Source: Caccoplasma intestinavium
Lineage (GTDB): Bacteria > Bacteroidota > Bacteroidia > Bacteroidales > UBA11471
NCBI GenBank assembly: GCA_018715885.1
Contig: DVKT01000053.1
Span: 1 to 18,175, forward strand
Direction: 5' to 3'
Length of the DNA stretch: 18,175 nucleotides
The stretch's first letter is position 1. The number at the start of each line of letters is the position of its first letter. The position numbers and the translations under genes were made by a program. Of the stretch, positions 1 to 6,952 are shown in pieces. The notes under the pieces were generated by a model. That model worked only from the letters and a program-made list of their open reading frames with translations, did not search any database and was not told where the DNA came from.

Positions 1-417
1 TGACAAGTGGAGACCGCTTTGAAAGTCTATGTCATTCTGAAAGGCTTTGCCTTGAAGAATCTCCACCCAAACGAGTCTATTGTGAGATCTCTCACATACG
101 TTCGAGATGACAAACGATGTCATTCTGACGACCGCAAGGAGGAAGAATCTCTATTAAAGTGAATATGAAGGAGGGGATTCCTCGTCGGGCTTACGCCCTT
201 GCTCGGAATAACATGACTGTCATTCTGAACGGAACGCAGTGAAGTGAAGAATCTCCTACCAAGAGATGTAACGCTTACAGTAATATATCATTCTGAAAAG
301 CTTTTCCTTGAAGAATCTCCATCTAATGGCATCAGGAGATTCCTCGTATTCACTCGGAATGACAATCATTTGGGATTCCTCACACTTGGCCTACCGGCCT
401 CGATTAGGAATAACAAA
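1..417. repeat. Cluster of intergenic inverted-repeat modules (cluster A)
   Basis: Each module has a left arm that begins GTCATTCTGA and ends GAAGAATCTC, and a right arm that begins near GAGATTCCTC and ends near CTCGGAATGAC. GTCATTC can pair with GAATGAC and GAATCTC with GAGATTC, so a left-right pair can fold into an imperfect hairpin. Left arms lie at about 31-64, 119-152, 219-256 and 288-320. Right arms lie at about 83-113, 173-212, 334-366 and, more degenerate, 371-417. Bases 1-6 look like the end of another right arm cut by the window edge. The left arms come in three inner-sequence types that recur in the two other clusters. Open frames here are incidental and no gene is called. Confidence 0.85.
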
Positions 418-463
418 AGAGAAGGCTTTCCCATATTCACAATAAGAAATACAATGAAATAAC

Positions 464-494
464 AGCCCTACCCAACGAAGAAATCGGCAGGGCT
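464..494 (-). terminator. Hairpin terminator downstream of the fucosidase gene
   Basis: AGCCCTACC at 464-472 pairs with GGCAGGGCT at 486-494, giving a 9-bp stem with one mismatch and a 13-nt loop. It starts 24 bases past the fucosidase stop and is followed, in the direction of that gene, by the T-rich run GTTATTTC. It also separates the gene from repeat cluster A. Confidence 0.65.
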
Positions 495-517
495 ATTATT
501 TGTCAATAAGAATATCC

Positions 518-2278
518 TCATTCACAAACCTCAACACGGAAAGTCGCTGTAATACGATAACGATCCATACCTGCCGGACAGCGAATAATAAGGGCATCGC
601 GAGTCTGCCGCCATTCCACCGGCATATCGCAACCTAAAAGTGAAACGCTATCTACACGGCCCGCGTCCTGTCCGAGGGAACGTATGACAAGAAGTTCACG
701 ATCATGAGGCACTTTCATACAATAAGCATATACCGCACTGTCGGCACCTAACGTAAAACGAAAATCACCCGTAGTAAAAGGAATCTCTGCTTGGCGATTT
801 CCCAATTTTCCACGTTGGAGCTTGGTTGCAGGAGTCATGGGCGATTCTCCCCACACGCGCCAAGCACGACTGCCGTAGATCCCGCAACCGTTTATCCGAG
901 TCCAGTCGCCTATTTCCCGTAACATATCCACGCAAGCCTCATCGAGCGAACCGTCGGGACGTATGGGAATATTCACGGCACAGTTTCCGTCGCGCGACAC
1001 GCATTCGAGCAAGTAACGCACCACCGATGTGGCATTATAATCGATACCCTCGGTATAAAACCAATCCCCGACAGGAACCTCGCCTATCCACATTTGGTCG
1101 CGCTTTATTTCTTTGGGAAAGGTATTCTCAAAAGTGGTAACAATACCTCGACGTCCGGCCGGGTGAAATTTTACAATACTGAAAACATCGATCTCCCCAT
1201 GTTTTTTCACAGCCCGGTTGTAATACGATGCGATAACCCGTTGAGCCGCATCGCTCTTTGTTCCCGTTCCGGTGCGTATGCCGCAAAAGGGTTGCAATGT
1301 ATTTCCGTCGGTGTAGATAAAATCGGGGTCGTATTTTTCGATAGCATCTTCGATACGGAGAGCCCACTGGGTCGTGTACCATCGGGCATAATCCCGATGC
1401 CGGGCAAAAATTCCTTCTTCGGGACGGTTTACAAACTCGTCCATCGTCTTATATTCCCGTAAACTGATGCCGTAAAGCCATTGCAGAGGATAGGGTTCCC
1501 ACCATTTTCCTCGGGCCGACTCGTAAACCAGTCGACCGTCATAGGGTACACCGGCATAAGGGCCAGTGGAATCGCATTCAAAAGCCGTCTGCCACCACCA
1601 CCAACTATATTCATGGTGGAAAGTGATGCCGAAATGCATTCCCTGCCGGCGGATCGCTGTCGCCCATTCGCCCAAAAGATCCCGGTGCGGCCCAATATTT
1701 ACCGAGTTCCACGGCTGGTAGCGGGAATTCCATAAATCATAATTATCATGATGTACTCCTAAAATAAAAAGATAACGAGCCCCGGCCTCATAAAACAACC
1801 GGGTATAAGCAGCCGGATCGAGTTTGTCGGGATTCCACGTTCTCAACACATCTTTATATCCCGCTTGCGAAGGGTGTCCATACTTTTTGAGATGTGCTTC
1901 GTAAGCCGGATAATCCCGTTGATACAGACGACGGGCATACCAGTCGCCGCATTCACCTACGGCTTGCGGGCCGAAGTGTACCCAAAAACCGAACTTGGCC
2001 TGCCGCAACCACTCCACCTCATCGGGATAAGGAGCGCTGATACTGTCCCATGTCGGCCCGAAAGGACCTTTCCACATAGGAAAATCGCTCTTCTCCTCGG
2101 GATAATCGTGTCTATTTCCCAGCGGCACAGAAGCAGCCGGAAGAGTATCGGGCAAAGACGGCAAGGATAATGAGGCCGGAAGTTCCAACGAGTCGGCTTT
2201 GACGACCATTCGAGCCGATGCCACGCCGTACCCGAAAAAAAGCCCAATGAACAGAGTTGTGAGACCAGAGTATTTCAT
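518..2278 (-). CDS. Secreted alpha-L-fucosidase, GH29 family
   Basis: A 586-residue exported glycoside hydrolase expected to release alpha-linked L-fucose from glycans. Residues 1-22 form a signal peptide (MKYSGL, then a hydrophobic core ending ASA); no good lipobox is present, so a soluble periplasmic or exported enzyme is likely. The catalytic barrel spans about 85-460. It contains WVHFG (99-103), GVHHDNYDLW (174-183), HHEYSW (221-226) and DFIYTDGN (319-326), where D324 sits at the GH29 nucleophile position. SRDGNCAVNIPIRPDG (428-443) matches the conserved late GH29 segment. A beta-rich C-terminal domain follows (about 480-586), as in many family members. It diverges from the pectinesterase gene across a 454-bp gap full of inverted repeats. 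A weak promoter candidate lies on the minus strand at 2342-2349 (TAATCTTG, 7 of 8 to TAnnTTTG). Family assignment is strong; substrate linkage cannot be read from the sequence. Confidence 0.93.
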   Translation of the reverse strand: MKYSGLTTLFIGLFFGYGVASARMVVKADSLELPASLSLPSLPDTLPAASVPLGNRHDYPEEKSDFPMWKGPFGPTWDSISAPYPDEVEWLRQAKFGFWVHFGPQAVGECGDWYARRLYQRDYPAYEAHLKKYGHPSQAGYKDVLRTWNPDKLDPAAYTRLFYEAGARYLFILGVHHDNYDLWNSRYQPWNSVNIGPHRDLLGEWATAIRRQGMHFGITFHHEYSWWWWQTAFECDSTGPYAGVPYDGRLVYESARGKWWEPYPLQWLYGISLREYKTMDEFVNRPEEGIFARHRDYARWYTTQWALRIEDAIEKYDPDFIYTDGNTLQPFCGIRTGTGTKSDAAQRVIASYYNRAVKKHGEIDVFSIVKFHPAGRRGIVTTFENTFPKEIKRDQMWIGEVPVGDWFYTEGIDYNATSVVRYLLECVSRDGNCAVNIPIRPDGSLDEACVDMLREIGDWTRINGCGIYGSRAWRVWGESPMTPATKLQRGKLGNRQAEIPFTTGDFRFTLGADSAVYAYCMKVPHDRELLVIRSLGQDAGRVDSVSLLGCDMPVEWRQTRDALIIRCPAGMDRYRITATFRVEVCE

Positions 2279-2411
2279 GTGATGAAGATTTTGGAATTCA
2301 ATATTTTTCTAATATAGCTGTTTTTTTCTGACAACATGCATCAAGATTACTAAAAAATTTCGCATTCGACCCTTTTTCTTCAGCAATTATCATTGTAGAA
2401 TGATTTGTTAC

Positions 2412-2435
2412 GGAATTTCCAATACAAGAAATTCC
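2412..2435. promoter_or_regulatory. Inverted repeat, possible operator
   Basis: GGAATTTC at 2412-2419 and GAAATTCC at 2428-2435 are perfect reverse complements separated by 8 bases. The roughly two-turn geometry would suit a dimeric DNA-binding regulator. No regulator is known from the window, so the role is inferred. Confidence 0.35.
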
Positions 2436-2483
2436 CTGTTAAAGCATGAAAAATTTTTCCTAAAAGATAATCATAAATGTGGA

Positions 2484-2528
2484 TTTTTTGACCAAAGGAC
2501 AAAAAGTCCACATATTTGGGTCAAAAAA
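2484..2528. promoter_or_regulatory. Nested inverted repeat upstream of the pectinesterase promoter
   Basis: The outer arms TTTTTTGACC (2484-2493) and GGTCAAAAAA (2519-2528) are perfect 10-bp reverse complements, extendable by AAA/TTT with one bulged base. Inside lies GGAC-AAAAA-GTCC (2497-2509). It looks like a terminator, but no gene is transcribed towards it from either side, so an operator or a DNA cruciform is the better reading. It ends 26 bases before the candidate -7 box at 2555. Confidence 0.45.
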
Positions 2529-2554
2529 AGACATATCTCCGGATTATAAAATTA

Positions 2555-2562
2555 TAACTTTA
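2555..2562 (+). promoter_or_regulatory. Candidate -7 box for the pectinesterase gene
   Basis: TAACTTTA matches the Bacteroidota TAnnTTTG box in 5 of its 6 fixed bases. Transcription would begin near 2568-2570, giving a leader of about 165 nt. No convincing -33 TTTG is seen. Confidence 0.35.
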
Positions 2563-2567
2563 CACAT

Positions 2568-2605
2568 AAAAAATACGTGAACACACGATGCGCTTCGTAT
2601 TTTTT
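2568..2605 (+). promoter_or_regulatory. Leader hairpin with terminal T run
   Basis: AAAAAATACG at 2568-2577 and CGTATTTTTT at 2596-2605 are perfect reverse complements around an 18-nt loop. A smaller competing stem, ACGA/TCGT, can form between the loop and the right arm. If the promoter at 2555-2562 is real, this is the extreme 5' end of the mRNA. It could protect the transcript or act as an attenuator. Confidence 0.4.
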
Positions 2606-2732
2606 CAGTATCGGAAAAACAATAGGATATACCCCATTCCCTAAAAATTGGAATTTAAGGATATACAATACCATCGAAACACTCTCAAAAACAATCTAAT
2701 ACCTCAACAAATAACCTTAAAAAAACAATCTT

Positions 2733-5700
2733 ATGAAAAAAATCTTGACTTTGACTGTTGTTTTGCTTCTGACATTGTTGGGTCGAAATGCAGATGTCAT
2801 TGCCGCTACCGCAGTAGATATTCCTGCGGCAACAACAATCAACTGGGAAAATGCCACGTTAGAAAATTGTAAAAGTGAAAACGGAGGAACAGACGTAGGC
2901 AGTACGGGAGAAAATACCGTCATAACATTCTCCATCAACAACACTGTAAAGCAAGGCTATATCTTGTCTTTCCTTACCGGCACAAAAAATGAGGCCGATT
3001 TGAACGTAACATTGACCGACGGAGACGTAACCTATCTCGACGAAACCATTACCGTACTCAATACCGGAAACTGGACACCCTCTGTAAAACATCAATTGGT
3101 CATTCCCGAATTACCCGTCGGAGAGTACTCTTTGGTCTTCAAAGTAACCCGCACCACCGATAAATATGCCGGGAACTATGGAAGTCTGACTTTTTCTTCG
3201 ACCTCCGATTATGACAAATGTCCCGGTACACTATCCTTAGCCAAAGGAACATATAACGGCCCGAGAACCGAAAATGACAACGACAATGTCGGTTTCGTAA
3301 CAAATGGCGGGACTGCCACTTACTCTTTCATCAATACAGAAGCTGGTGTGTACAACATGACGCTCGATTTCTATGGCCTCAACGCCGGAAAAATGAATAT
3401 CATCGTTACCGATGAAAATACGGGTACAGAAGAAGTAAACACTATTTATGAAATTACAAAAAACGCAGGCTATACCCCAACGACCATTCTGCTTCCCGGC
3501 AAGATGGAGACCGGTGTAAAAAAAATCACGTTTACATTCACAAATGAAGGCGGCGGTTTTATCTGCAACTATAAGACTCCTCGTTTGGAAAAATACGCGT
3601 CGAACATCGCCATGGTAAAAAATGTTTCCATCGACGGTCTCTCCGTGAAAGAGGGTACGACCACCGACTGGCTTGTAAACATTCCCACGACTTATGACGC
3701 AATAACGACATTCCGTGTCGAATCCATCTCGGCCGACCTCACAGTTACCGCCCGAGATGCCGAAGGTACAGATGTCCCCGTAACGGATAACGGCGACGGG
3801 ACTTATTCGATTTCTACTCCGGCCGCCAATATGACCACGACCGTAAGCCTGAAAGTCGCCGCCCAAGAAGATGCTGCCGTAAACAAAGAAGAGTGGACGC
3901 TCGCTTTGTTCCGTATCGGAGAGATACAAATGACGGCTCTCGCCATCGACGGTATGACCGTAGAACTTCCCGCCGACATCAATACCGCACCCTACACAGC
4001 TACTGTTTCCGGTCGCATCGCAACCTCCATGCCCGAAGTCGAGGCGACATTCCTCGACGGCTCTACCGCAACCGGTACCGGAACATTGTCGGGCACGACC
4101 GCCACATATACGATCGAAGGGAAAATAGGGGAAGACACCCGCACCTTCACCATAGCCGTCGAAGGAGTACAGATTTATGAAATGACCGACAAAGACGAAA
4201 TTGTAGAATTGAAATACACAAGCGAAGGGAAAGAGGGCGACGGTAACTGGTCCAACGGTATTTATACGTTGGAGTCGACGAGTCTCGACGGTTGGTCCAA
4301 CAGCAGCTTTAAATTCAATGCAACCGAAAATACATGGAAAATTCCGAGCGATGTAGTCGTGAAGCAAGTCATATTCAAAGATTTCAATGCAAACTACAAC
4401 AGTGGCCGTCTCGTATCTCTTGTTTCAGAAGGAGCTACCGTAACCATTCCCACCAAGCACTCGTATGACGAGCCCGACGAAACAAAGTATGATCTTGTCA
4501 TCAACCTCGACGGACATAAAGCCGGTACGCCGTTCACATTCACATTGGAAGGCGGCGGCCAACCGGTAGCTTGGTTCCAACTGGTCATAGAAAAAGTATC
4601 TATCGTATCGTCTCCCGTATTGGAAAATCAAAGCGTAACCTCTACCGAGCATAAGAATCACTGCGTTGTCGCTCTGACTTACGACCGGGAAATGACAACG
4701 ACCACCGCCACTATCGGAGATCGTACCGTTACGGCCGAAGGCGGTTCTGCTACTCTTTACTTCCCTGTTTGGGACTTGGAATACAACAAAGATTATACAC
4801 TAACCATTGCCGCCGGTGCTGCCCAAGACACTTATGGCAACAGCAATGCCGAGGCTATAAATATACCTATAAAAGTAGGTAGTAAAGCAGTGGTCGAAAA
4901 AGCGGTTTACGACTATGTTGTCTCCGATGTCGAAGAGTTCAAGGCGGCCTTTGCTGCCGTGAACAACAGCAATACATCTGCCGATGCAGCACGCAAGACG
5001 ATTTTCATTAAGAACGGCGATTACGATTTCGGATCGGAAGAACAACGCCTCACAGCATATAATGTTTCTCTCATCGGCGAAAGCCGCGACGGCGTAATGC
5101 TTCACGGCAACCGCGACGGTATATCCAACCCGGTACTGAACCTGCGCGACCGCACAGGGTTCTATTTGCAAGACCTCACCGTCCGCAACGACAATAACTT
5201 CGGTAAAGAAGAAAAAGGCGGTGTAGCCGTTGCCATTTACGGCGGAGACAAAACGGCCATGAAAAACGTACGCATGCTCAGTAACCAAGACACACAAGTT
5301 ACCGGAAACCGCGCCTATTTCGAGAATTGCGAAATTCACGGAACCGTCGACTTCATCTGCGGTGGCGGCGATAATTTTTACAGCCATACAGATCTCGTAT
5401 TGGAAGATCGCGGCGGGAACTGCATTACGGCCCCGTCAACAAGTTCTACACTGAAATGGGGTTATGTTTTCCAGAACTGTACTATCCGAGCTGCCGAAGA
5501 AGCCTCCTCGGTAACCAATGGCAGCTATAACCTCGGTCGTCCGTGGCAAGACACTCCCCGCGCCAACTTCCTCAATACAATCATGTATGTCCTTCCCTCG
5601 GACGGTGCTTGGGCCGGTATGTCCGATGGCCTCACGACCCATTTCTACGAATACAATTCGATGAATCCCGACAGTACGAAGGTGGATCTTTCCAAGAGAA

Positions 5701-6170
5701 CAAACTCTCCGTCGAGTGCCAATAAATACACGCCGGTACTCACCGACAAGGAGGCTAAGGCCTATACCCTCGAAAACGTATTGGGTGGAACCGACAGCTG
5801 GTTACCGACCGAAGAAACCGTAACGGTCGCCGCTCCTGTCGTTACAGTGAAAGACAAGACCCTCTCGTGGGAAGATTCCGATGATGCTCGCTGCTATGTC
5901 ATCTTTTGCGACGGTGAATATGTAACCAACCAGACAGAAACGACATTCACCATAACGACCGACGGTAAATATACCATACGCGCCGCCAATGTAAACGGCG
6001 GTCTCGGAGAAGTTTCCAACGTTGTCGACACCTCTGTTTCGGGAATCACCACGGTCGAAGCAGACAAGAACGAAGAATATATCATTTACAATTTGAACGG
6101 CCAGCGTGTAAATACGATGCAGAAAGGCCAAGTATATATCGTAAACGGGAAAAAAGTTATTTACCAATAA
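2733..6170 (+). CDS. Large secreted modular pectinesterase (CE8)
   Basis: A 1145-residue exported protein expected to remove methyl esters from pectin. Residues 1-25 are a signal peptide. About 26-155 and 160-290 look like beta-sandwich, carbohydrate-binding-like modules. About 293-390 and 400-480 are Ig-like repeats, about 485-620 is another beta-rich module, and about 626-716 resembles a bacterial Ig-like (SbsA/Big_5 type) domain. The CE8 beta-helix covers about 728-1025, with the three family signatures NQDTQ (851-855, D853), GTVDFI (870-875, D873) and LGRPW (934-938, R936). D853 and D873 are the expected acid/base and nucleophile, R936 the carboxylate-binding residue. A fibronectin-like domain (about 1030-1100) and a tail containing YNLNGQRV and YIVNGKKV follow; that tail resembles Bacteroidales C-terminal sorting or anchoring signals. 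The large non-catalytic N-terminal half is unusual compared with plant and enterobacterial enzymes of about 300-400 residues. The start is set by the signal peptide and the A-rich leader. Confidence 0.9.
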   Translation: MKKILTLTVVLLLTLLGRNADVIAATAVDIPAATTINWENATLENCKSENGGTDVGSTGENTVITFSINNTVKQGYILSFLTGTKNEADLNVTLTDGDVTYLDETITVLNTGNWTPSVKHQLVIPELPVGEYSLVFKVTRTTDKYAGNYGSLTFSSTSDYDKCPGTLSLAKGTYNGPRTENDNDNVGFVTNGGTATYSFINTEAGVYNMTLDFYGLNAGKMNIIVTDENTGTEEVNTIYEITKNAGYTPTTILLPGKMETGVKKITFTFTNEGGGFICNYKTPRLEKYASNIAMVKNVSIDGLSVKEGTTTDWLVNIPTTYDAITTFRVESISADLTVTARDAEGTDVPVTDNGDGTYSISTPAANMTTTVSLKVAAQEDAAVNKEEWTLALFRIGEIQMTALAIDGMTVELPADINTAPYTATVSGRIATSMPEVEATFLDGSTATGTGTLSGTTATYTIEGKIGEDTRTFTIAVEGVQIYEMTDKDEIVELKYTSEGKEGDGNWSNGIYTLESTSLDGWSNSSFKFNATENTWKIPSDVVVKQVIFKDFNANYNSGRLVSLVSEGATVTIPTKHSYDEPDETKYDLVINLDGHKAGTPFTFTLEGGGQPVAWFQLVIEKVSIVSSPVLENQSVTSTEHKNHCVVALTYDREMTTTTATIGDRTVTAEGGSATLYFPVWDLEYNKDYTLTIAAGAAQDTYGNSNAEAINIPIKVGSKAVVEKAVYDYVVSDVEEFKAAFAAVNNSNTSADAARKTIFIKNGDYDFGSEEQRLTAYNVSLIGESRDGVMLHGNRDGISNPVLNLRDRTGFYLQDLTVRNDNNFGKEEKGGVAVAIYGGDKTAMKNVRMLSNQDTQVTGNRAYFENCEIHGTVDFICGGGDNFYSHTDLVLEDRGGNCITAPSTSSTLKWGYVFQNCTIRAAEEASSVTNGSYNLGRPWQDTPRANFLNTIMYVLPSDGAWAGMSDGLTTHFYEYNSMNPDSTKVDLSKRTNSPSSANKYTPVLTDKEAKAYTLENVLGGTDSWLPTEETVTVAAPVVTVKDKTLSWEDSDDARCYVIFCDGEYVTNQTETTFTITTDGKYTIRAANVNGGLGEVSNVVDTSVSGITTVEADKNEEYIIYNLNGQRVNTMQKGQVYIVNGKKVIYQ

Positions 6171-6186
6171 TCCCTATTAACCGTGA

Positions 6187-6232
6187 AGCATAAGGGTGGG
6201 GTAGAGTCATGACTCTACCACACCCTTATGCT
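6187..6232 (+). terminator. Long near-perfect hairpin after the pectinesterase gene
   Basis: A 46-nt near-palindrome begins 17 bases past the stop codon. AGCATAAGGGTG pairs with CACCCTTATGCT and the core GTAGAGTCATGACTCTAC continues the stem; only one base pair is mismatched. Only a short T run follows on the plus strand, so it may act as terminator and as an mRNA 3' end block. The stem base AGCATAA/TTATGCT recurs in the hairpin at 13648-13672. Confidence 0.65.
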
Positions 6233-6325
6233 TTGCACAGAAAGCGAAGTACCGAAATACTCTTTTCACCTTCTCCATAAGGGCGATAGCCAATACTCCA
6301 AGCGGGCCGGGTAGAATAACAAGGT

Positions 6326-6536
6326 TTCTCTATATTGCTCGAAATGATACAACTGTCATTCTGAACGAAGAAGAATCTCATGTTAAGTGAGCATATAACA
6401 TAAGATCTCTCACATACGTTCGAGATGACAAGCAATGTCATTCTGACGACCGCAGGGAGGAAGAATCTCTACCCAAACATTAGCGAAGCATCTCTATCAA
6501 ATGACAAGAATCCGAGTGTATACGAGAAATCTCCTG
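6326..6536. repeat. Intergenic inverted-repeat modules (cluster B)
   Basis: Left arms lie at 6355-6379 (a short form) and 6437-6470. Right arms lie at about 6403-6431 and, degenerate, 6326-6351. At about 6508-6536 a right arm appears in the opposite orientation (read on the minus strand: GGAGATTTCTCG, then CACTCGG). A further degenerate right-arm-like stretch lies at about 6657-6686. The family is the same as in clusters A and C. Confidence 0.75.
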
Positions 6537-6600
6537 CAAAGTGTTACTATTCCCGCCGGATATTATCATTTCGGACGGCAGGCAGGTAGTGCCTCCAAGG

Positions 6601-6641
6601 AATATTTTGGTATGAGAAAACGCTTTCCCTCCCAAAATATT
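6601..6641. repeat. A/T-rich inverted repeat
   Basis: AATATTTTGG at 6601-6610 and CCAAAATATT at 6632-6641 are perfect reverse complements around a 21-nt loop. It lies between two degenerate repeat arms in an otherwise empty stretch. The role is unknown. Confidence 0.4.
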
Positions 6642-6778
6642 TTGTTTCAAACGATTTGAGAATCCTTGTATAAATTCGGAATGGTACGACTGGAAAAAAG
6701 AAGTATCTTATGTAAACGGCGTAAGGATCCTTTCTCACTCAAAGGCCCGGACTCGAAATAAAATTCTTAATTTATAAA

Positions 6779-6806
6779 GGACAATTAATATATATCTTAA
6801 TTGTCC
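6779..6806. promoter_or_regulatory. Palindrome over the -33 region of the MutS-like gene
   Basis: GGACAATTAA at 6779-6788 and TTAATTGTCC at 6797-6806 are perfect 10-bp reverse complements with the 8-nt spacer TATATATC. The right arm contains the TTG that serves as the -33 element, so a bound protein would block the promoter. It could instead be a terminator for transcripts coming from the left, but no gene lies close on that side. Confidence 0.45.
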
Positions 6807-6831
6807 GGTCGTTTTCATTACATTATCTTTG
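6801..6831 (+). promoter_or_regulatory. Promoter of the MutS-like gene
   Basis: TTG at 6801-6803 and TATCTTTG at 6824-6831, spaced by 20 bases, match the Bacteroidota -33/-7 promoter pattern. Transcription would start near 6838, giving a leader of about 115 nt. Confidence 0.6.
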
Positions 6832-6952
6832 TGCGGAGAACATCAAATAAAAAACAAACATCGTTCTTTCCTTTGTTCTCCGGAGAGAACAGACAATATC
6901 TGCTCCCTTCGTTTATTCCGCCATACCCAAAACTCCAAAAGGAATCTATTTT

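Larger units (their letters stand above)
2279..2732. promoter_or_regulatory. Divergent regulatory gap between fucosidase and pectinesterase
   Basis: This A/T-rich gap has no coding frame I can support. It holds, in order, a weak minus-strand promoter candidate (2342-2349), an 8-bp inverted repeat GGAATTTC/GAAATTCC with an 8-nt spacer (2412-2435), a perfect 12-bp palindrome GAAAAATTTTTC (2448-2459), a nested inverted repeat (2484-2528), a plus-strand promoter candidate (2555-2562) and a hairpin at the expected mRNA 5' end (2568-2605). The density of symmetric sites suggests control of one or both genes, but no regulator gene lies in the window. Confidence 0.6.

Noticed and set aside
244..462. 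A 72-residue open frame through repeat cluster A
   Set aside because: It is built from repeat arms translated by chance; the same arms give similar false proteins at 6226-6441 (-) and 17802-18026 (-).
3237..4367. A 376-residue open frame on the minus strand inside the pectinesterase gene
   Set aside because: It is a codon-composition shadow of the strongly supported plus-strand gene, with a Cys/Phe/Gly-rich translation and no domain.
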